From positions 1-33,720 of the forward strand of contig WHUX01000388.1 in the NCBI GenBank assembly GCA_015179025.1: a stretch of DNA of 33,720 bases, in the 5' to 3' direction. This DNA is from Terfezia claveryi (Eukaryota; Ascomycota; Pezizomycetes; Pezizales; Pezizaceae). Below the pieces are notes generated by a model. It saw only the letters and a program-made list of their open reading frames with translations, had not been told where the DNA came from and did no database searches. A program made the position numbers and the translations under genes. Below are positions 1-8,978 of the stretch, in pieces; the stretch's first letter is position 1; each line of letters opens with the position of its first letter.

Positions 1-1569
1 GGTTTGACTTACAGTGCTGGTATTGGTGCAATAACTGGGTCAACAGCAACTCCACTGGAGCTTGCAGGTTGTCTGCCGCAGTACAAGGACGAATTTGGTG
101 TCTGTACGTCTCACAAGCTGCAGAATTCTACCCTGTGGGTAGGCATTTTCTGTGGTGGAATTCTCACCGCACTTTGATGATGTATCGTGTGAAGGGTGCT
201 ATCATCGCCGGTGTAAGTCACACATTCACACAATCACAACTAAGAACGTTCACTTATTTTATTGCAGATTGCGCTCGTATCAATTATATCTTGGCCAAGA
301 GGCACTGAAGTTACCTACTTCCCTGACACCCCTATTGGAAATGATAATTTCAAATTCTTCAAGCAGGTAGTTGCTTTCCATCCAATTCAAAAGGTGCTTG
401 TCGCACAGGACTGGGATTTGAGTGGCGCCGGTCATCAATTCGCTTTGGCTGTGATCACCTTCTTGTATGTCGATATTCTTGATTGTACCGGGACTCTGTA
501 CTCTATGGCACGTTTCGGAGGCTTCATTGACGAGCACACACAAGGTACATTTGGCCCCTCTGCAGCTGACATTCCCCAATGACCTCAAACTGACTCTCCT
601 TTACATTAGATTTTGAGGGATCTGCCATTGCGTATACCGTTGATGCCATGGGTATCACTATTGGCTCATTATTCGGTTCTCCACCAGTCACAGCATATAT
701 CGAGTCTGGTGCTGGTATCTCTGAAGGTATATCTCCCCATTATAGGTTGATTTAAACTGCTAGACAAGGCTAACCTCGTTCTTAACACCACCACATAGGA
801 GGAGTAACCGGTATCACTGCCATGGTGACTGGGTTCTGCTTCTTCATCTCGATTTTTTCGCTCCTATCTTCGCCTCCAGTAAGCTCTATATAGATTGTAA
901 CCTACCAACTCAAGCTTCGGCTAATGATTCGCTAGTTCCCCTTGGGCTACCGGGTGCACACTTGTCCTGGTTGGTTCGATGATGATGAAGCCACGGCCGA
1001 TATTAATTGGTCATACTCTGGGGTAATCCTTCTTCGACAATGGTGTGAGCTGGCAGGTAAACTAAATTCTGAATTGCTACCCAGGACGGAATCCCTGCGT
1101 TTATTACTATTATTTGCATGCCGTTCACGTATGAATACCTAGCGTATCAGCTGAATATTCCCTGCTCCATGGACAGAATGACAGGGTGCTGATATTTGAT
1201 TATTATAGATACTCAATTGCTTATGGTTTGATCGCCGGTATAATCTCTTATATTGTTCTTAACACCGCCGCTTGGGTTATGAGAAGGCGTCTGGTGGCCG
1301 TATCACTCCATATGCCAAGAGATCAAAGACCCATGGACCTGGAGGATTCCAGGTGGTTTCTTCCCTCGATGGTTGTCCGCCTATTTCAGGGCAAGGCAAA
1401 GTTCTGGGAGAGTTCCTCAATATACGGCAAGAGCGATTATGAAATGACTGCCCCGGCTTCTAAAAAGCCTAATAGCAGCCAACCTCCTCCCTCTGAAACT
1501 ACCTTTGAACCCATTGCCAACAAGAGTAAGGTATTGACAAGGATATCGATTTGCTTCATCTCAAATTGA
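1..1569 (+). CDS. AzgA-type purine (adenine/guanine/hypoxanthine) permease, 3' part
   Basis: The 5' end lies left of the window. Family knowledge: AzgA-like NCS2 transporters are plasma-membrane proton symporters for purines. Seen: GLTYSAGIGAI at the first base, then LAGC, FGVCTSHKLQN, LMMYRVKGAIIAG, FLYVDILDCTGTLYSMARF, SPPVTAYIESGAGISEG and YSIAYGLIAGIISYI, all matching this family in order. My exons are <1-212, 268-544, 610-726, 799-878, 936-1022, 1085-1128 and 1209-1569, with GT-AG introns of about 55-80 bp. Single missing bases are needed near 175, 852, 938, 989 and 1283 to keep frame, and the last exon switches frame more than once around a conserved DPWTWRIPGG stretch. The exact C-terminus is therefore unsure. 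Either a pseudogene or, given the same pattern in actin, sequence errors. Confidence 0.88.
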
Positions 1570-1980
1570 TGGGCAGATTGTTATTATCCGGAAGCTCTAT
1601 CACCTACTATGACCAATTTTTTCGATTTGTGTATTCTTGTTCTATCTTTGGGGTATCAGAGCCAGTTGGATGGATGTTCACATAATGCTGTGATGGAGGC
1701 AATGTAAGGTTTAGCATTGTTGTAACAAGGGATGGTGAAAAGATACATAGACCTGGAGAGAATAATACCCTGAATAAATGGGTACATACACGCAGCAATT
1801 GTGCGAATTAAACTCGTACCGTTTGAATTACATCCTACATACCGTATTGACTTGTGTTATTTGGAAGCGTGCCAATTGTATTTGTATGAGTGAATTTGGT
1901 GGCGCCTTGCGGCCGAACTCTTCTCTAAGAGACGCCCTGTGACAATACAGTAGTACCTACTCTCAAATTGACCTCAAATA
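1570..1980. other. Intergenic spacer after the permease gene
   Basis: No convincing coding signal. The first part is the likely 3' untranslated region of the permease. I see no repeat or RNA gene here before the inverted-repeat element starts. Confidence 0.5.
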
Positions 1981-2155
1981 CGGAGGCTCACACCAAAAGT
2001 CTTTTCCACCTGCCTATTTAGGTAACCTGCATATGCGCGCATACCAACACATATGCACATTCATATATGCAGTACAGGGGCCTATGCAAGCTTATTCATC
2101 TATATTGGGATACGCGCAACTTCCTGCATATGCAAAACTACTAGGCATATGCACA
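1981..2155 (+). repeat. Left terminal inverted repeat of the 1.41-kb element
   Basis: Pairs with 3221-3394. It contains several CATATGC-type sites, including one overlapping a GCGCGC run, and ends near CTAGGCATATGCACA. Confidence 0.9.
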
Positions 2156-2472
2156 GATACATACCATATGCACAACATTTGGGCTATATCATGACTTGTA
2201 GGTTAGAGTTAGGGAAGCATTGATATTTGGCTAATTGGGAGCTCCGAACATGCCAGATATCTAGCTCATAACCAGAATAGGAGAGTACGCGAATACTGTA
2301 TCAGAGAGGGCTAGCGTACAGAAGGGATCTGCGAGAGTTGACAAGTCACCAACGCTCCCACCCTTCACTATTTATCTCCACTTTCCTTCTATATTTCTCT
2401 TCATCCTCTTTACTCCGTATTTCTCTCCACTTTCCCTCTTTATCCGTGTTTTTCTCTCCCTCTCTCCAAGAT

Positions 2473-3039
2473 ATGCCTCCTCGTCGTCAATGTCAACCTT
2501 CTTGTCTACCTTGCTACCCACCAGAGCTATCTCCTACCCCTCGTAACAAGTAAGTCCCTACCTTACTTAGCTATTGTGGAGAGCCCTCTCTTTGGAAACA
2601 GCCCTGCCCCTTTGGAGAGAGACCCCCCCTTGGGAGAGAGTGTCCCCCTTTGGCGCGAAAGCACTTAGGAGAGAGAGCCTCCCGTAGGAGCGAGAGCACC
2701 CCCTTTGGAGAGAGAGAGAGCACTCCTTTGGGGAGAGTGAGAGCACCCTTCTTAGAGAGATCTCCCAGCTAATTTTTTCCATTAGCATTTATGAAGATAG
2801 CCGGTTGTCATTCTACCCTACTCGAAGTTCCTGGAGGCTAGCACTAGCCCACTATCCTCCCAATTATCCTCCTCATTATCCCTCACAGCATCCAGGAGAC
2901 CCATCAGATTTTTGGGGACTGATCAAATTGTCAGTGTTGATCCCATTGATATTATGATTCTAAACAGAGAAAGAAGAGTGCCGCCAAAGACGATATGAGC
3001 AAGCGTTCCTGGGAGGAAACCGAGGCCTCCTTCATATAA
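2473..3039 (+). pseudogene. Coding remnant inside the inverted-repeat element
   Basis: After a pyrimidine-rich leader (about 2360-2470) an ATG at 2473 opens MPPRRQCQPSCLPCYPPELS and ends in TPRNK at a stop that overlaps a gtaagt-like donor (2551). A later open piece near 2971-3039 reads SAAKDDMSKRSWEETEASFI, which resembles the start of a Myb/SANT-like DNA-binding domain as found in some transposon proteins (weak, from a short stretch). The three TGT/TGC codons of the first piece look like former CGT/CGC arginine codons, consistent with CpG decay. The stretch between the two pieces is a degenerate GAGAG repeat. Not a functional gene. Confidence 0.4.
2577..2770. repeat. Degenerate GAGAG / CCCCTTTGG minisatellite
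   Basis: Imperfect repeats of the pattern TTTGGAGAGAG...CCCC run for about 190 bp inside the inverted-repeat element. No coding sense on either strand. Confidence 0.6.
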
Positions 3040-3220
3040 GGTACGCTTCCTGCTACCGTTGACGCCAGGAGTGAGCCTGTTAAGTGGGGATAGTCTCATG
3101 CCCAGTAGGGAAAGCTGGAAGGGAGTTTATAATAGTTAGACTATTAGTAGCTGGTTAGCATTAGGGCTATTAGGTGTTGTGCGATAAATTATGCATATGC
3201 TAAGGAGTTGTGCTGGTGGT

Positions 3221-3394
3221 TGTGCATATGCCTAGTAGTTTTGCATATGCAAGAAGTTGCGCGTATCCCAATATGGATGAATAAGCTTGCATAGGCCCTA
3301 TACTGCATATATGAATGTGCATATGTGTTGGTATGCGCGCATATGCAGGTTACCCAAATAGGCAGGTGGAAAAGACTTTTGGTGTGAGCCTCCG
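3221..3394 (-). repeat. Right terminal inverted repeat of the 1.41-kb element
   Basis: Reverse complement of 1981-2155 with only a few mismatches, for example TATTTGGGT against TATTTAGGT. The high identity of the arms suggests fairly recent insertion or arm homogenisation. Confidence 0.9.
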
Positions 3395-4350
3395 TATGGT
3401 AGATTTATAACCTAGGCACAGAAAGGGTAAGCGGGGACCAATCAATTGCGCGTGCCTTTGTGCACCCTTATTTTGTTGAACAAAGAGAGGGTAGATGGTA
3501 CCTCATGCAGATATGTTTCTTTTCATCTGCCTAACATTCCATGAATTGGGGTCAGAAGTGGTGATAACTGAAACAATGATAAATTGATATTTAATTTTAA
3601 GTGGGACTCAACCTTATATTATATTATCTTTTCCTATGTAGACTCCCGAAAGCGATGCTGTTGCTTTATATGGTGTGATCTGCATCGAGTCCAGACAGGT
3701 ATGCAACCAAACTACTATCAGATGTCCACTACCTGGCAGGTAAAACGGTCATGCGAGATTCTAGCGTACAGAAAACAAATACAGAAGACCTAACCATCGC
3801 CAGTTTGCGTCGTTGGTGGTGTAGAACACAAGAGGTTGATTCTAAATACCGGCGGCCCTACGACAGGGGATCGGGCGTCTTGTGAATTGGGGGTCAGGGT
3901 GAGCAGGTATAAGGGAGCTTCAGGTGTTGAAGCTGTAAAGCCGACACATCAATCACCGATTATGATCTGATTTGCTCCCCAAGGTTTCACAGTGGAGGGA
4001 GGGCTTTATTGTATAGCAATTCTGTGCCTTGAACTACCTATATATTTTGTTGCTTACAATCTGCTCTCGAGCAGTCGAGGCAAGAGAAGCAATGAGTAGC
4101 AAGCAGGTCGAAAAGATTTACTTCACCGAGTACCCATCACATATGAAGGACGCATCTGTCCCCGTTTGGGAATTGAATTGAATTGAATTGTATCTGCAGG
4201 AGGAGTCTTGCAGGGCTTGGGCTCATCTCTTGTGCAGCTAAGTAACATGGGGGAGGTCTTGGGTCTGGATACGCAGATGGCCACTGAAATATGTACCATT
4301 CAAGGTATCCCAAGGAAGCAGATTTGATTACCCGTTCAGGAGATATCGCC
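3395..4350. other. Gene-poor spacer between the inverted-repeat element and the C-poor block
   Basis: No recognisable gene. A four-copy AATTG microsatellite lies at 4171-4190. A short open stretch from ATG 4092 (MSSKQVEKIYFTEYP...) stops just at that microsatellite. It may be a gene fragment but I recognise nothing in it. Confidence 0.4.
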
Positions 4351-5417
4351 ATATTTTATTGTTTTCGGTATATTTCGGGTTACGTTTTATATAGGTATGA
4401 TTTTAATTTATTTTTAATTTGTTTTTGTTAGGGTTAAGTTAATTTTTAATTTTTTTTTATTACGGTTACGCTAATATTTTAATTTGTTTAGGTATTCGAT
4501 TAATTGTGGAGAGGTATATTGCGATAAGCGATTTTGGTTTATTGGTTTGTAGGATTGTTTTAATAAGTTGGGTACGTTATTTAAGAGTTGGATTTGGTTT
4601 AACGGTGTTTAGGTAAGTGAAAGTTAATTTAGGAATATTGATGGGGAATGAGAATGACATAGTTAGTGTATAGTATCGAAGATTTTAAATTCGGCGTTTG
4701 ATAGGATTTAGGTATTTGACTAACGTGTTGGGTTATAAGGATTCCGGGGAACAAGAAAAGTTGAAAAGGGGAATAGCAGAAGGTTTATTTAGTTTTGGGA
4801 CGTGGTGGTTAGTATGGATTGTTTTGTTAAACAAGAGAAAAATGATGAAGTTTACCACGGTAATGGGAGTTATTATTATAGTTTGGGTGGTAGTTCGCAG
4901 GTTGAGGTGAATACGGAGGATGTTGAAGGTGGTAATATAGTTGAAGGGTTAAGTTATGATAAGGATTGTATTAATGATGTTATGGTTATGATAGGGATTC
5001 CGGCGAATTTGAAGGATTTTTGGAGATTTTATAGGATGTGGAGTTGAAAGTTGTGTATGGAATTGTGTTGATATTGGAGAACATGAGTTTTTTCGAGATG
5101 AGTTTGTTGCGGAGGAAGAAGAAAAGAAGAGAGTTTTGGTTAGGTTAAGGAATATTGCGAAGAGTTTTCCGAGAGGATATTTGGTAAGTTATGGAGGGTA
5201 TAGGTGAGGTTGTTTATGGTACGGAGAGTTGTATTGTCAGTTTGATTGTTTAGGGTTTTATGGGAATAAGTTGGGTGAAGCGATTGAGATTTGTTGTGGT
5301 AAAGTTTGAATTTTGAAGTTTGAAGATTTTATTTTCGGAGGATTTTTAATTTTGTGTTTAGTTTTTAGATGGAAGATTTTGTATTTTTAATTTAAGATTA
5401 TTTTATTGGGGTGTCGG
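4351..5417 (+). other. C-depleted, CpG-sparing block (strand-asymmetric composition)
   Basis: By my line-by-line count, 4381-5400 holds only about 40 C in 1020 bases, of which about 26 are in CpG. G stays near 17-30 percent in the lines I counted. Two 60-base lines (from 4921 and 5341) contain no C at all. Composition returns to normal abruptly on both sides: left at ATCGCCAT, right at the GC palindrome near 5412. The pattern looks like bisulfite conversion of one strand: C to T outside CpG, with no matching loss of G. Confidence 0.85.
4698..5209 (+). pseudogene. Broken coding remnant inside the C-depleted block
   Basis: Three open stretches in different + frames follow one another: one starting MIGFRYLTNVLGYKDSG (4698), one containing MDCFVKQEKNDEVYHG through LKDFWRFYRMW (4802-5047), and one from about 5039 reading EHEFFRDEFVAEEEEKKRVL and on to a stop at 5207-5209. 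Each looks protein-like, and the joins need frame changes. I do not recognise the protein. I found no clear match to the nuclease-like genes downstream. Function unknown. Confidence 0.35.
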
Positions 5418-5813
5418 GGGGCTTGCCCCTGACATATTATAATAGTGTCGGTACAACGTGAAGTATGCAATAGCGACCGTGTTAGGGCCGCTTTACGTGA
5501 GATATGAAGGGTACATCATTTAGTGTGGAGTAACTATGTGTGAGGAGGTACCTTAGTCGTCGTGCGGATAGAGGCGGCAATCCGCCTTATATGCCCCAAG
5601 GCTCGCACGACTCTAGTCTGGTTGGCACAACACCCTCCACAGGCACGACTCGATGCCTGCAATCTCCATTATGGGTTTAGCCCACCATAGTAACGAAGCC
5701 TCTTGGCGTGCATCATGCACCATCGTGCCAGACTAGGGACCCCCGTCGTGCCAGACTAAAACGACAGGGATCCAGAATTTTGGGTATAAGTACCCAGTAT
5801 TCCCACCGTTAGT
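5405..5813 (+). repeat. Repeat module A (end of one unit and start of the next)
   Basis: Contains in order: a GC palindrome (GTCGGGGGGC then GCCCCTGAC, about 5413-5432), a conserved TAGCGACCGTGTTAGGGC block, TACATCATTTAGTG, the hairpin at 5572-5587, GCTCGCACGACTC, ATAGTAACGAAGCCTCTTG, and two copies of CGTGCCAGACTA (ending 5735 and 5758) followed by AAAACGACAGGGATCC. The same elements recur at 7011-7345 and, truncated, at 9946-10135, defining tandem units of about 1.55-1.6 kb. Confidence 0.85.
5572..5587 (+). other. Conserved CAAT-tetraloop hairpin, copy A
   Basis: AGGCGG-caat-CCGCCT, six base pairs. The copy at 7163-7178 has GAGCGG-caat-CCGCTC: two base pairs changed on both sides, so pairing is kept. 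Outer arms GTCGTGCG and CGCACGAC are also present. Confidence 0.8.
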
Positions 5814-5976
5814 TATGCAGTTTTCCATCCCCATTATCCTTCCACGACAGGAATATACTCGACTCAGCACTCGGTTAGGACTCAGCGCTCGGTTGCACCA
5901 TTTGTTTCGGTTTGTTTGGTCACTACGTTATCCATTTGGTCACGGTAACCCCTCTACGTTCAGTGCGTTTTTATCG

Positions 5977-6044
5977 GTGAGTTTTTTATTAATTTCAATT
6001 TTGTGGGTACATGCTAATTAGTTGTTTAATGGTTTGATTTTTAG
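5977..6044 (+). other. Putative 5' UTR intron of family copy B
   Basis: gtgagt donor at 5977, a GCTAAT branch-like site and a TTTTTAG acceptor at 6044, just before the ATG at 6047. A comparable leader intron can be drawn upstream of copy C (8851-8902). Prediction only. Confidence 0.5.
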
Positions 6045-6046
6045 AA

Positions 6047-6813
6047 ATGGAAGACGATAATCCTGATCAGACAAACAAGAAGCGAAAGCCGACGAATAGT
6101 AGTACCTCATATTCGAAGATGACAATTGAACAAGCAGAGGAGAGACTCAATGTTAGACTTGGCGAGTTCCGGGATCTCTGTTTGGTGAGATGTTGGAAGC
6201 AGCAAAGCATAGCGTTAAGACGGCGGATGTGGACGCTATGAAAGAGAAGATTTATGAACGGTTACTGGAGTGTTTAGAAGCTGAAGGATTCCCACCGAGG
6301 CGAATGCGGATTTCAAGGAGCCCAACGTTAGTGACTTGGTATTTTCCATAGTTGCTCCCACGGTTGCGGATTTTAGACGCAAGACAGGACGCGATATACG
6401 ATTAGCCCGAGAGAAGAAGATTATATCTATAGACAATACGGTAGTGGGTGAGGAAGAGTTTATTGTGATGGACAGGATCAAGGTCACAGAAAGAAGTTTG
6501 TGTGCATCGTGGAAGGCAAGGGTAGTTCTACTGGAGAGGGCGTTAAACAGTGTTTGCTAGCGTTGAAGGATGGTTGGGAGAATAACAATCTGAAAGACAG
6601 TTTTTGTATGGGTTTGTTACAACGGGAGAACATTGGGAGGTGTATCGATACAATGGTACATCTTTTGTGGTGACCGAGAAGTTTAGTGCTTTGTTTAGAG
6701 GTATGGATAAGGATAAGAAGAGGTAGCTTGAAAACTATACAGTTGTGGTGGATTTGTTGTATTCAGTCTTGAGTGACGGAGGTATTGCAGGAAGAGATGT
6801 CGAGGTTAGATGA
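6047..6813 (+). pseudogene. PD-(D/E)XK-like family gene, copy B (broken)
   Basis: Paralogue of the intact gene at 8979-9737. It starts MEDDNPDQTNKKRKP with the same early basic KKRK patch. Then follow, in changing frames, AEERLNVRLGEF, LECLEAEGFPP, SDLVFSIVAPTVADFRRKTG, EEEFIVMDRIKVTE, FVCIVEGKGSSTGEGVKQCL, YGFVTTGEHWEVYRYNGTSF and ENYTVVVDLLYSVLS. The candidate core residues (MD, E-G-K and the Q of KQCLLAL) are all kept. It is interrupted by several frame changes and by TAG at 6724-6726, where copy C has a Trp codon (KEKWMKE), so TGG to TAG is likely. The frame breaks may be partly sequence errors, as elsewhere in the window. Function unproven. Confidence 0.75.
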
Positions 6814-7010
6814 GGTTAGTAGGAATGGTTTATTCGCGGGTGGTAGTTTCACAGATTGTTTTTCTTTTTTTTTTCAGAGTAAATAATAGGGATTGTTAAT
6901 GGATTGTTCGTATAGTTCTTGTTTCGGTTGTAATTTATTTTGTAGCGGTAGTGAATTCCTCGAGATTTATTTAGTTTTATCATTTAAAATTGAGATTTAT
7001 TTATTTTCGT

Positions 7011-7345
7011 GCCGGGGGTGTCGACATATAGTGAGGGTACGAAGGACATTTGAGAAATATGTAATAGTGGCGTGTTAGGGCCGCTTTAAGTGAATTACGG
7101 GAGATACGAGATTTATTATGAGTGAGGAAGTAGCTGCTCGCCGTGCGAGCCTGGGGATAGTGGAGCGGCAATCCGCTCTATATGATATGATCCCTATCCC
7201 CAAGGCTCGCACGACTCGATGCCTGCAATTACGGTTTATGGCTAGCGCCCATAGTAACGAAGCCTCTTGCTTGCATGCTGCAAGGTCGTGCCAGACTAGC
7301 CCCCGGTCGTGCCAGACTAAAACGACAGGGATCCTGATCTTGGTA
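7011..7345 (+). repeat. Repeat module B
   Basis: Second copy of the module seen at 5405-5813. It has GCCGGGGGTGTCG, GGCGTGTTAGGGCCGCTTTA, GAGGAAGTAGCTG, the nested hairpin, ATAGTAACGAAGCCTCTTGC and a tandem pair of GTCGTGCCAGACTA (ending 7298 and 7319), then AAAACGACAGGGATCCTG. Its right end is cut by the Tc1/mariner insertion; the continuation resumes at 8724. Confidence 0.85.
7142..7213 (+). other. Nested hairpin of module B
   Basis: Outer arms CGTGCGAGCCTGGGGATAG (7142-7160) and 7194-7213 are complementary apart from one bulged base. Inside sits GAGCGG-caat-CCGCTC (7163-7178). The whole could form a long cruciform or an RNA hairpin at the 3' end of copy B transcripts. Confidence 0.8.
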
Positions 7346-8723
7346 CAATCCCTACCCAAAAGTCTTGGTGAAACACAAATTTGAGCCGCTTGGCGGACTC
7401 ACTCCAACGCTATTATACTCTCGTATTTATTAAATAATATGACAACGACATATCGCTTAGGTCTGAAATTAAAGTCAGAACAATAAGGGGTATAGGAGAA
7501 ATAGAAACCAAAATCTTAAGCAAAGAAAAAGAGAATTGAAGTAAAACCAAACAAACAAAATACATCTAATACGAGTATACCAGCCCTTAGCAGCAATAAC
7601 AGCGGCCACCCGGTTTGGCATGCTCCTCCACAATGACTCAAAGATAGACTCTGGAATTGCTTCCCATGCTTCAGGCAAGACCTCAGCAAGCCTAGCACGA
7701 ACAGCATCTGGCCCTCCAGGAGTATTGGCAATATCAGGGTACTTTGCATGAAGATACCGTTTGAGATGAATCCAGACATGCTCAATGGGGTTAAGATCTG
7801 GACTATAGGGAGGGTGTCTATCGACTGAGAGGTCATGGAGCTTAAGGAACTCCTTAATAATCTTGGCTGTATGGACTGGAGCATTGTCTTGTTGAAATTT
7901 CGCATTGCCAATAGTACGGTTGACATGTTTGATAACTGGGAGGAGGAGGACCTCAAGCAAGCGACGATAGATAGTAGCATTAACGGAACGCACAATCAGA
8001 GGTACAAATGTACCACGGTGCCTGCCCCAGAAGCACCCCCAGACCATCATAGAAACGCCTTTTCCCTTAGGGACTGCATTAATATAGTCCTTATCCCACT
8101 TTTCCTCCGGTGTTCGAAAAACCCAAATTTGCCTTGTATGAGCTGACCTTTCTACCGTGCACTCATCACTCCAAATCGTACTTTCAAAGTCCTCAGCTGT
8201 CCAATCTTTTCTTTCTAATGCCCAAGCAAGTCTTTCCTTAGCTCTAGCCTCTGTTAGCTTCGGTCTCTTTTTTGCTAGCCACTTGCGTAGCCCATTCTCT
8301 CGGAGGTAGCGGTCCAGTGTATGCAAGGACACATGGGGGCAGCAATGTTGCTGAATTTCTGCTCTAGTCCATGTTGGATTCTTCTTCACACATCGCATTA
8401 TGCCCCTTCTATCCATCTTGCTGAGCTTTTTTGGTCTACCAGACCTAGGGGCATTTTCAGTAGACCCTCGCACTGCTGCCCGATCGAGGAAATTTCGGAT
8501 CGTTGACCAAGGACGGCCAGAAATTTGGGAAATTAATGTTATAGTATACTGCAGGTGGAAGAGAACAAGGATAATCCCCTTCTCCACCGCAGTCATTTCT
8601 CGTCGTACGCCAGAAGCCATGGCTGATGTGCTACGGTCCTTGAAAGCACTCTGTGGTCGCTGAATTTACACTTCTTCCCCGCGCTGATCGGCATGTTTCA
8701 CCAAGACTTTTGGGTAGGGATTG
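7346..8723 (-). mobile_element. Intact Tc1/mariner element (DD34E), 1378 bp
   Basis: Perfect 30-bp terminal inverted repeats (7346-7375 and 8694-8723), starting CAATCCCTACCCAAAAG, flanked by TA on both sides (7344-7345, 8724-8725), the expected Tc1/mariner target duplication. It encodes one uninterrupted transposase on the minus strand. Perfect ends and an open frame point to a recent insertion, here into the 5' region of the unit carrying copy C. Confidence 0.95.
7475..8620 (-). CDS. Tc1-type DDE transposase
   Basis: 381 aa without introns. The N-terminal part (about residues 1-120) has two helix-turn-helix-like segments with a GRPKKLS linker, as used for binding the inverted repeats. Catalytic residues visible: the D of IWSDECTVE, the D of FQQDNAPVHTA, and the E of SPDLNPIEHVW. 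I count 34 residues between the second D and the E, so DD34E. These cut and paste the element in the nucleus. Odd: after the usual C-terminal GWYTRI there is a run of about 30 mostly hydrophobic residues (FVWFYFNSLF...), probably read-through into former untranslated sequence; whether it harms activity is unknown. Start chosen at ATG 8618-8620, giving MASGVRREMT. Confidence 0.95.
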   Translation of the reverse strand: MASGVRREMTAVEKGIILVLFHLQYTITLISQISGRPWSTIRNFLDRAAVRGSTENAPRSGRPKKLSKMDRRGIMRCVKKNPTWTRAEIQQHCCPHVSLHTLDRYLRENGLRKWLAKKRPKLTEARAKERLAWALERKDWTAEDFESTIWSDECTVERSAHTRQIWVFRTPEEKWDKDYINAVPKGKGVSMMVWGCFWGRHRGTFVPLIVRSVNATIYRRLLEVLLLPVIKHVNRTIGNAKFQQDNAPVHTAKIIKEFLKLHDLSVDRHPPYSPDLNPIEHVWIHLKRYLHAKYPDIANTPGGPDAVRARLAEVLPEAWEAIPESIFESLWRSMPNRVAAVIAAKGWYTRIRCILFVWFYFNSLFLCLRFWFLFLLYPLLF

Positions 8724-8850
8724 TATATGTACCCGGGTTTTAGTCTGGTTGCACTACCCCTCGTAGCCCGGGTTTCCCACCTTGTTTTATGAGTTTTGTT
8801 CTAGTCTTCTACGCTTCGCTCCGGTCCCTTCAGATCACGGGTCTCTCCAG

Positions 8851-8902
8851 GTATTTTGTTTTTGGTTGCGTTCAGACCGTATTTGCTAATTATTGATTGT
8901 AG
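8851..8902 (+). other. Putative 5' UTR intron of copy C
   Basis: gtattt donor after TCTCCAG, TTGCTAAT branch-like site and GATTGTAG acceptor. A second acceptor-like site (GTTAGCAG, 8971) lies 7 bases before the ATG, so the leader may be spliced differently. Prediction only. Confidence 0.35.
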
Positions 8903-8978
8903 AAGCAGATAAGGATTAATTAAGGTACGTTTCATTTTGATTTATGTGTCGGGGTACTGATCGGTTAGCAGGTTTACG

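Larger units (their letters stand above)
1981..3394. mobile_element. DNA transposon-like element with long terminal inverted repeats (about 1.41 kb)
   Basis: The two ends (1981-2155 and 3221-3394) are reverse complements over about 175 bp, with roughly five substitutions and one indel. Both start CGGAGGCTCACACC and are flanked by TA (1979-1980 and 3395-3396), which may be a TA target duplication. Both arms are packed with copies of the near-palindrome GCATATGC, as expected of subterminal transposase-binding sites. The interior has no full transposase, only remnants, so the copy is probably non-autonomous. I cannot assign a superfamily: no 9-bp duplication (against Mutator) and no TTAA (against piggyBac). 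Confidence 0.85.

Noticed and set aside
1981..3394. Mutator-like assignment of the long-inverted-repeat element
   Set aside because: No 9-bp target duplication next to the arms; only TA is shared at both sides.
4351..5417. Classical repeat-induced point mutation as the cause of the C-poor block
   Set aside because: G is not depleted, CpG is kept, and loss is not limited to CpA. Not excluded for a modified one-strand process, but the standard signature does not fit.
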